A stretch of 45,631 bases of DNA from DASYAE01 sp036501535 (lineage in GTDB: Bacteria; Actinomycetota; Actinomycetes; Streptomycetales; Catenulisporaceae): positions 1 to 45,631 of the forward strand of contig DASYAE010000012.1 of assembly GCA_036501535.1 (NCBI GenBank), written 5' to 3'. Position 1 is the first letter of the stretch; each line of letters opens with the position of its first letter. Of this stretch, positions 40,454-45,631 are shown in pieces. Both the position numbers and the translations under genes were made by a program. The notes under the pieces were generated by a model. The model was not told where the DNA came from, ran no database searches, and saw nothing but the letters and a program-made list of their open reading frames with translations.

Positions 40454-41349
40454 ATACGACACCTGAATCGACCGGCACAGGGCCGCTGCTCGAGGTGCGC
40501 GGCATCAGCAAGTACTTCGGCAGCGTCAACGCCCTGCGGGACATCTCCATGGCGGTGCGCGCCGGCGAGGTGACCTGCGTGCTCGGCGACAACGGCGCGG
40601 GCAAGTCCACCCTGATCAAGATCCTGTCCGGCGTGTTCCCGCCGGACGAGGGCGAGATCCTGGTGGACGGCCGGCCGGTGGCGTTCGCCGGCCCGCGTGA
40701 CGCGCGTGCGCACGGCATCTCCACGGTGTATCAGGACCTGGCGATGGTTCCGCTGATGTCGGTGTGGCGCAACTTCTTCCTCGGCAGCGAGCCGACGAGG
40801 GGCCGGGGCCCGGCCCGCCGCTTCGACGTGGAGACGGCCAAACGGCTGACCCGCGAGGAGCTCGGCGCGATGGGCATCCGCGTGCGCGACCCGGAGCAGC
40901 CGGTCGGCACGCTCTCCGGTGGCGAGCGGCAGTGCGTGGCCATCGCCCGCGCGATCCACTTCGGCGCGCGGCTGCTGATCCTCGACGAGCCGACCTCGGC
41001 GCTCGGGGTGAAGCAGGCCGGGGTGGTGCTGCGGCACATCGCGCAGTCCCGGGACCGCGGCCTCGGCGTCATCTTCATCACGCACAACCCGCACCACGCC
41101 TACCCGGTCGGCGACCGCTTCGTGGTGCTCAACCGCGGCCGCGGCCTCGGCGACCATCCGAAGGCGCAGATCGCGCGGGAGGAGCTGGTGCGGCTGATGG
41201 CGGGCGGCGCGGAACTGGAGGAGCTGAGCCACGAGCTCGACCGGCTGCGCGTCGTCGAACCGCACAGTGTCGATACCGCTGCCGATAACGCTGCCGATAC
41301 CGCTGCCGGGGCCACGGCCGAGGCGGAGGACCCGGCGGAGCAGGACTGA
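40450..41349 (+). CDS. Sugar/inositol ABC transporter ATP-binding protein (single domain)
   Basis: 299 aa. Walker A GDNGAGKSTL, Q-loop YQDLAMVPLMSVWRN, signature LSGGERQCVAIA, Walker B LLILDEPTSALG, switch FITHNPHHA. It carries one nucleotide-binding domain where RbsA-type importers usually have two in ~500 aa, so it should act as a homodimer, as in FrcA-like systems. The last ~30 residues are Ala/Asp/Glu-rich, encoded partly by a 12-bp tandem repeat (41269-41304: VDTA-ADNA-ADTA). Confidence 0.92.
   Translation: MNTTPESTGTGPLLEVRGISKYFGSVNALRDISMAVRAGEVTCVLGDNGAGKSTLIKILSGVFPPDEGEILVDGRPVAFAGPRDARAHGISTVYQDLAMVPLMSVWRNFFLGSEPTRGRGPARRFDVETAKRLTREELGAMGIRVRDPEQPVGTLSGGERQCVAIARAIHFGARLLILDEPTSALGVKQAGVVLRHIAQSRDRGLGVIFITHNPHHAYPVGDRFVVLNRGRGLGDHPKAQIAREELVRLMAGGAELEELSHELDRLRVVEPHSVDTAADNAADTAAGATAEAEDPAEQD
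41269..41304. repeat. Three 12-bp tandem repeats at the ATPase 3' end
   Basis: GTCGATACCGCT, GCCGATAACGCT and GCCGATACCGCT in tandem, in frame, encoding the tetrapeptides VDTA, ADNA, ADTA in the dispensable C-terminal tail. Confidence 0.8.
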
Positions 41350-41436
41350 CCCCGCCCGGCGCGCGCCCCGGACCCGGTCTTCTGGTTACATTGCTGCGCC
41401 GGGCAAATCCGCGGCGGAAGACTGGAGGCTGTCGGC

Positions 41437-42894
41437 GTGCGAGCACTCGAGGACGTCAGGGACCTGCGGGACTGGCTGGAGCTGGCCCGAGACCTCGGCG
41501 AGGTGCGCGACATCGGCGGCGCGCACTGGGACCGGGAGATCGGGGCGGCCTCGGAGGCGAACTACAAGCGGCCCTCCCCGCCGGCGCTGCTCTTCGACGA
41601 CATCGCCGGCTATCCGAACGGCCGCCGGGTGCTCAGCGCCAGCATGGCCAACGCCCGCCGGCTCGGCATGACGCTGCGCCTCGGCACGGACCTGGACGAC
41701 CGGGCCCTGCTCGAGGCGCTGCGCAGCAAGCCGAACGCGTGGGCGGCGGGCGCGGGCCGCTTCCCGGTGGCGACCGTCTCGGACGGCCCGGTGACCGAGA
41801 ACGTGGTCAAGGCCGGCGAGGCGGACCTGCTGGCCTTCCCGGTGCCCAAGTGGCACGAGGGCGACGGCGGGCGCTACGTCGGCACCGGCTGCGCGGTGTT
41901 CACCACGGACCCCGAGACCGGCGTGCTGAACGCCGGCGCGTACCGGATGCAGGTCCAGAACGGGGGGCGCGCGGCCAGCGTCAACATCGAGGCCGGCAAG
42001 CACGGCGCGGCGCACGTGCGGGCCTGGTTCGCGAAGGAGGGCCGGGCGCCGGTCACCGTCTCGCTCGGCCACGACCCGCTGCTGCTGGTGGTGGCCGGCA
42101 CCGAGGTGCCGACCGGCATCTCCGAGCTCGAATACGCCGGCGCGGTGCTGGGCCGACCGGTCGAGGTGGTCCGCGGCGAGGTCACCGGCCTGCCGGTCCC
42201 GGCCGGCAGCGAGATCGCGGTCGAGGGCTGGCTGTATCCAGAGCGGCGCGAGCCGGAGGGCCCGTTCGGCGAGTGGACCGGCTACTACAGCGGCAGCAAG
42301 GAACCGGTCCTCACCATGGACATCGAGCGGATCTACCACCGCGACGACCCGATCCTGCTCGGCGCCCCGCCCGGCAAGCCGCCGCACGACTACTCGTACA
42401 TGCGCAGCGTGATGAAGTCCGCGATGATCCAGGACGCGCTGATCCGGTGCGGCCTGCCGGGCGTCGAGGGCGTGTGGGCGCACGAGGTCGGCGGCGGGCG
42501 GCAGCTGCTGGCCGTGTCCGTCCGGCAGCAGTACGCCGGCCACGCGCGTCAGGCCGCTTATCTCACCTCGCAGCTGCCGTCGGCCGCGTACATGAACAAG
42601 TTCGTCATCGTGGTGGACCACGACGTGGATCCGCGCAGCCTCAACGACGTGATGTGGGCCGTGTGCACCCGGACCGACCCGGCCGACGACATCGAGACGA
42701 TGCGCAACACGTGGGGCAGCCGGGTCGATCCGCTGCGCCCGCCGGGCGGTGCGCCGGTCAACACCCGCGCCGTCATCGACGCCTGCCGCCCGTTCGGCCG
42801 CCTCGCCGACTTCCCGCAGGTCGCCGAGGCCAGCCGCGAGCTGCTGGACGCGGTGGTGAAGAAGTGGCCCGACGTGCTCGGCGGAACCGCGTAG
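41437..42894 (+). CDS. UbiD-family prenylated-FMN decarboxylase
   Basis: 485 aa from GTG 41437. The prFMN-dependent (de)carboxylase fold is clear: Arg170 in NAGAYRMQVQN, and the acid pair Glu274/Glu279 in PEGPFGEWTGYY, matching the catalytic Arg-Glu-Glu set of fungal Fdc1. Other conserved stretches: SASMANARRLGM, FPVPKWHEGDGGRY, VNKFVIVVD-like NKFVIVVDHDVDP, MRNTWGSRVDPL. No ubiX/flavin prenyltransferase gene lies nearby, so the cofactor must be made elsewhere. Substrate unknown: quinone precursors, phenolic or heteroaromatic acids are all possible. It sits 87 bp behind the inositol importer, same strand, but probably separately expressed. Confidence 0.9.
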   Translation: MRALEDVRDLRDWLELARDLGEVRDIGGAHWDREIGAASEANYKRPSPPALLFDDIAGYPNGRRVLSASMANARRLGMTLRLGTDLDDRALLEALRSKPNAWAAGAGRFPVATVSDGPVTENVVKAGEADLLAFPVPKWHEGDGGRYVGTGCAVFTTDPETGVLNAGAYRMQVQNGGRAASVNIEAGKHGAAHVRAWFAKEGRAPVTVSLGHDPLLLVVAGTEVPTGISELEYAGAVLGRPVEVVRGEVTGLPVPAGSEIAVEGWLYPERREPEGPFGEWTGYYSGSKEPVLTMDIERIYHRDDPILLGAPPGKPPHDYSYMRSVMKSAMIQDALIRCGLPGVEGVWAHEVGGGRQLLAVSVRQQYAGHARQAAYLTSQLPSAAYMNKFVIVVDHDVDPRSLNDVMWAVCTRTDPADDIETMRNTWGSRVDPLRPPGGAPVNTRAVIDACRPFGRLADFPQVAEASRELLDAVVKKWPDVLGGTA

Positions 42895-42931
42895 CGCCCG
42901 GCGCGGTCCCCGGCCCCCCGCTCCCCCGGTT

Positions 42932-43741
42932 TCAGGCCCCTGTCCCGCCCGGCCCGGGCCCGCGCTGGCACGCCGGGCACCAGTAGGTGATCCGCTCCTC
43001 CCCCGCCGGGCCCTGGTCCGCCACCCGCACCGGCGTGCCGCAGCGCAGGCAGGTCCCGCGCTCGCGGCCGTAGACCCAGTGGTTCCGGCCGCGGCGCGTG
43101 TCGCCGGTGGTCACCCGGCCGGCCCGGCTCTTGTTCAGGTCGAGCATCCGGTGCGCGAGGGCGACCAGCCGCGGCAGCTCGGGCACCTCGCCGACCGGGG
43201 TCCACGGCGTGACCCCGCGCAGGAAGCAGAGCTCGGAGTTGTACACGTTGCCGATGCCGGCCAGGTTGCGCTGGTCGAGCAGCGCCTCGCCGACCGGCCG
43301 GTCCGGCCGTTCGGCCAGCCGGCGCACCGCCTCGTCCGGGTCCCAGTCCGCGCCGAGCAGGTCCGGGCCGAGGTGGCCGACCGCCCGGTCCTCCTGCTCG
43401 GTCGGCAGCAGCTCGAGCACCGGCAGCCGGTAGCCCACCGCGTTGTGCCCGGCGGTCGCCAGGACCGCGCGGATCTGGTGCGCCGGCCCGCCGGTCCATC
43501 CCTGCCCGGCGGCGAAGATCCGCCAGGAGCCGTCCATGCGCAGGTGCGAGTGCAGCGTCCAGCCGTTGGAGATGCGCATCAGCAGGTGCTTGCCGCGCGA
43601 GCCGACCTCCTGCACGGTCAGCCCGGAGAGGTCCACCGTGGCCAGTTTCGGCACCCGCAGGTCGGTCCGGGTCAGCACGCTCCCGGCGAGCGCCGCGTCG
43701 AGCCTGCGCGCGGCCAGCCACACCGTGTCTCCCTCGGGCAT
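42932..43741 (-). CDS. Fpg/Nei-family DNA glycosylase-AP lyase
   Basis: 269-aa base-excision repair enzyme of the endonuclease VIII (Nei2) type. Begins MPEGDTVW: the Pro at position 2 is the Schiff-base nucleophile and Glu 3 the acid. RGKHLLMRISNGWTLHSHLRM follows; the helix-two-turn-helix is LLDQRNLAGIGNVYNSELCF; the zinc finger has CLRCGTP and CPACQRG pairs. Removes oxidised pyrimidines and nicks the strand. Single gene, convergent with the UbiD gene. Confidence 0.93.
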   Translation of the reverse strand: MPEGDTVWLAARRLDAALAGSVLTRTDLRVPKLATVDLSGLTVQEVGSRGKHLLMRISNGWTLHSHLRMDGSWRIFAAGQGWTGGPAHQIRAVLATAGHNAVGYRLPVLELLPTEQEDRAVGHLGPDLLGADWDPDEAVRRLAERPDRPVGEALLDQRNLAGIGNVYNSELCFLRGVTPWTPVGEVPELPRLVALAHRMLDLNKSRAGRVTTGDTRRGRNHWVYGRERGTCLRCGTPVRVADQGPAGEERITYWCPACQRGPGPGGTGA

Positions 43742-43774
43742 GCCCCCATCATGCCGTGCGCCGCGCGCCTCGGC

Positions 43775-44200
43775 TCATGCCGCGGTGGCGGTATGGCCGA
43801 CCTCCTGGAGCAGCCAGAGGCTGCCGTCGGGGTCGCGGAACTCGGCGAAGGAGTTGTAGTCGGTGTGCTCCGGGTGTGGGCCCGCACGCCATGCCCCGTC
43901 GGCCATGTGCCGCACCTCGGAGACCTCCACCCCGCGCCCGGCCAGCTCCTCGCGCGCCGCCGCGATGTCGCGCACCACCAGGTGCAGGCCGCGCACCGAG
44001 CCCGGCTCCGCCGTCACGCCCAGCCCGACGCCGAAGCCGACCGAGCAGGCCGAGCCGGGCGGAGTGACCTGCACGACCCGCATGTCCGGCCCGGCCGGCG
44101 TGTCGACGTCCAGGTGGAATCCGGCCCGCTCGGTGTAGAAGGCCTTGGCCCGGTCCACGTCCGCGACCGGGATGAGCACCAGCTCGAGTCTGAAGTCCAT
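43775..44200 (-). CDS. VOC-family (glyoxalase/bleomycin-resistance fold) protein
   Basis: 141 aa. Two beta-alpha-beta-beta-beta modules: LELVLIPVADVDRAKAFYTERAGFHLDVD and GLHLVVRDIAAAREELAGRGVEV, ending FRDPDGSLWLLQEVG, whose Glu is a usual metal ligand. Metal ligands elsewhere are not the classic glyoxalase I set, so it is likely a dioxygenase-like or binding member of unknown substrate. Lies 34 bp before the Nei-type gene's start on the same strand and may be co-transcribed with it. Confidence 0.88.
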   Translation of the reverse strand: MDFRLELVLIPVADVDRAKAFYTERAGFHLDVDTPAGPDMRVVQVTPPGSACSVGFGVGLGVTAEPGSVRGLHLVVRDIAAAREELAGRGVEVSEVRHMADGAWRAGPHPEHTDYNSFAEFRDPDGSLWLLQEVGHTATAA

Positions 44201-44242
44201 GGCCCCAAGTCTGCGTCCCCTGCACCGGGCGTGCAGATCGGG

Positions 44243-45253
44243 TCAGGAGACCCGGCCCAGCCGGCGCACGGCGAGGGCGATCAGCAGCGCGGCGAGAGCG
44301 AGGAAGATGCCGGTCTCGATGCCCTGGAAGGCCCAGAAGCGGTCGCCGGGCTGGTAGAGCAGCCAGTTGGACGCGCCCTTGCCGACGCGCAGCGAGCTGC
44401 AGCCGTGGACCGGGACGGGGCCGAGGCCCGTCGACCCGCCGCTCACGTCGCCGACCGGACAGTTCACGTGCGTGTTGGGCACCATCACCTGCCCGTTCGC
44501 GCCGATCACGCCCTGAGCGAAGATCCAGTCGTTGGCCATCGGATTGGTCGTCAGCGCAGACCGCAGCGGGTAGGTCAGGCTCGCCGCGGCCATGAAGTGC
44601 GGCCGAGCCGCCTGCGCGACCACGACGCGCACGACGACGAATCCGGCCAGGGTGGCCCCCATCGCGGACAGCGTCCGGCCCAGGAAGGTGCCGGCGCACA
44701 CGCCCAACGCGATCGCGAAGAGCGTGTAGCCGATCGGGACGACGCCCTGCACGTCGAAGGACAGGACGTTGAACCGGCCGCCCCCGGCCGCGACCAGCGG
44801 CCCGGACCACCAGGCCACGCCCAGCGCGTAGACGACCGCCAGGACCAGCGCTGCACCACCGATCAGGCCGAAGCGCATCAGGATCCAGCGCCGGCGGGTG
44901 ATGCCCTGGGTCCACACCAGCCGGTGCGTGCCGTGCTCGAGCTCCCGGGACACCAGCGGAGCGCCGAAGAACAGGCCGACCAGCAGGGGCACGGTGACGA
45001 AGAGGATGCCAATCAGGTTCATCGGGGCGTACTGCTGCTCGAACCGGCCGGCCAGGCTCTCGCACCCGGCCGCGGTGGTCTGCGGGACGAGCTGCGCGCT
45101 GCCGAGCGACGCAGCGCACTGCGGCAGGCCGAGGCCGTCGTAGGCGCGGTGCATCGCCAGTGCGGTCGGGACCAGCACGCCGGCCAGCGCGCCGAGCGCG
45201 ATGAGCGTGAACAGTGCCGCTCTCCGATACTGACGCCAGGTCAGCCAGATCAC
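44243..45253 (-). CDS. ABC-2-type transporter membrane protein
   Basis: 336 aa from GTG 45253, after GGAAGGTGGG. Starts MIWLTWRQYRRAALF, typical of actinobacterial ABC-2 membrane subunits paired with YtrA regulators. About six helices: LFTLIALGALAGVLVPTAL; ILFVTVPLLVGLFFGAPL; LIGGAALVLAVVYALGVAW; FAIALGVCAGTFLG; GATLAGFVVVRVVVA; GIFLALAALLIALAVRRL. The SRELEHGTHRLVWTQGITRRRW loop contacts the ATPase. A large outside loop with Cys pairs precedes the last helix. No ATPase gene is seen downstream, so it probably lies beyond the right edge, before or after the GntR gene. Confidence 0.87.
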   Translation of the reverse strand: MIWLTWRQYRRAALFTLIALGALAGVLVPTALAMHRAYDGLGLPQCAASLGSAQLVPQTTAAGCESLAGRFEQQYAPMNLIGILFVTVPLLVGLFFGAPLVSRELEHGTHRLVWTQGITRRRWILMRFGLIGGAALVLAVVYALGVAWWSGPLVAAGGGRFNVLSFDVQGVVPIGYTLFAIALGVCAGTFLGRTLSAMGATLAGFVVVRVVVAQAARPHFMAAASLTYPLRSALTTNPMANDWIFAQGVIGANGQVMVPNTHVNCPVGDVSGGSTGLGPVPVHGCSSLRVGKGASNWLLYQPGDRFWAFQGIETGIFLALAALLIALAVRRLGRVS

Positions 45254-45274
45254 GCGATCCCACCTTCCGGATGG

Positions 45275-45631
45275 TCAGCGGGCCGGGATCGGCGCGCCGT
45301 CGAGCACCGAACGCGTGGTGGTCTCGATCAGGGCCGTGATGTCCTCGCGGCTCAGGCCCGCCTCGTCGGCCCGGCGCAGCCAGTCGGTCAGCTCGTCGCG
45401 CAGCACGCTCTGCTCGGCCAGCGCCGGCCCGGCCAGCGACCCGGTCACGAACGTGCCCACGCCCGGCCGCCCCTCGGCCAGCCCCTCCAGCTCCAGCTCC
45501 CGATACGCCTTGAGCACCGTGTTCGGATTGATCGCCAGCGCCTGCGCCACCGAGCGCACCCGCGGCAGCTGATCGCCCGGCGCCAGCAGACCCACCCGCA
45601 GCGCCTGCTTGACCTGCTGCACCAACTGCAC
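45275..45631 (-). CDS. GntR-family regulator, YtrA subfamily, 5' end outside the window
   Basis: At least 118 residues; reads off the right edge, so the first ~15 residues are missing. Winged helix QLVQQVKQALRVGLLAPGDQLPRV, INPNTVLKAYRELELEGLA, GVGTFV and a short helical tail (LRDELTDWLRRADEAGLSRED). Likely represses the following ABC-2 gene, 21 bp downstream and in the same operon. Very similar in layout to the regulator at 18.3 kb. Confidence 0.9.
   Translation of the reverse strand: MQLVQQVKQALRVGLLAPGDQLPRVRSVAQALAINPNTVLKAYRELELEGLAEGRPGVGTFVTGSLAGPALAEQSVLRDELTDWLRRADEAGLSREDITALIETTTRSVLDGAPIPAR

Noticed and set aside
1..45631. Mobile elements, prophage, tRNA/rRNA genes or CRISPR arrays
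   Set aside because: No transposase, integrase or cas-like protein was recognised, and I saw no tRNA-like cloverleaf or regular repeat-spacer pattern. A covariance-model scan would be needed to exclude small RNAs.

Overview
High-GC (about 70%) actinomycete DNA, probably a filamentous, Streptomyces- or Catenulispora-like soil bacterium. Evidence for this is the frequent GTG starts, strong GGAGG ribosome sites, secreted polysaccharide hydrolases with Ser-rich linkers, a SARP/AfsR regulator, two receptor Ser/Thr kinases, MEDS-RsbA and STAS proteins, an ECF42-type sigma factor and many LacI/GntR regulators. The genus cannot be fixed from sequence alone. I see no rRNA, tRNA, CRISPR array, insertion sequence or prophage; this looks like ordinary chromosomal-arm content.

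Layout. (1) 1-6.7 kb, polysaccharide use: the 3' end of a secreted GH5-CBM2 cellulase, a YjbQ-family gene broken by an internal deletion, a secreted GH92 alpha-mannosidase preceded by a perfect LacI-type operator, and the LacI regulator that probably reads it. (2) 6.8-12.1 kb: a MocR/PdxR regulator divergent from a BBE-type flavin oxidase, a STAS anti-anti-sigma protein, and a YCII(DGPF)-ECF42 sigma pair with a promoter that looks self-recognised. (3) 12.2-17.1 kb, minus strand: receptor kinase, LolA-like membrane-anchored protein, ABC ATPase and ABC permease, a likely operon. (4) 17.2-22.7 kb: a LacI-like gene that seems to have lost its HTH, a YtrA-type GntR, an alditol-oxidase-like flavoenzyme, a GNAT acetyltransferase, and a membrane protein fused to an HELGH metallopeptidase domain. 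(5) 22.9-30.3 kb, signalling block: STAS protein, MEDS-STAS protein lacking the phosphorylatable Ser, MEDS-HATPase (RsbA-like) protein, a second receptor kinase, and a SARP/NB-ARC/TPR regulator. (6) 30.3-41.3 kb: a myo-inositol catabolic and uptake cluster, with a GntR/UTRA regulator divergent from iolG-iolE-iolC-(Cgl0159-like aldolase)-iolB-iolD, then a lipoprotein-permease-ATPase importer. (7) 41.4-45.6 kb: a UbiD decarboxylase, Nei/Fpg DNA glycosylase, VOC protein, ABC-2-type membrane protein and a second YtrA-type GntR cut by the window edge.

How the parts work together. In the inositol cluster IolG, IolE, IolD, IolB, IolC and the aldolase convert myo-inositol to DHAP plus malonate semialdehyde. 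The six genes overlap by 4-8 bp and are probably translationally coupled. The last enzyme (IolA) is not in the window. Two similar TGAC...GTCA sites between the GntR gene and iolG are the probable operators. The most interesting part is the 22.9-26.7 kb partner-switching block: it contains a switchable STAS, an unswitchable STAS joined to a MEDS sensor, and a MEDS sensor joined to an anti-sigma-type ATPase, beside a receptor kinase. The kinase-LolA-ABC operon and the metallopeptidase fusion are the other parts least explained by known systems.
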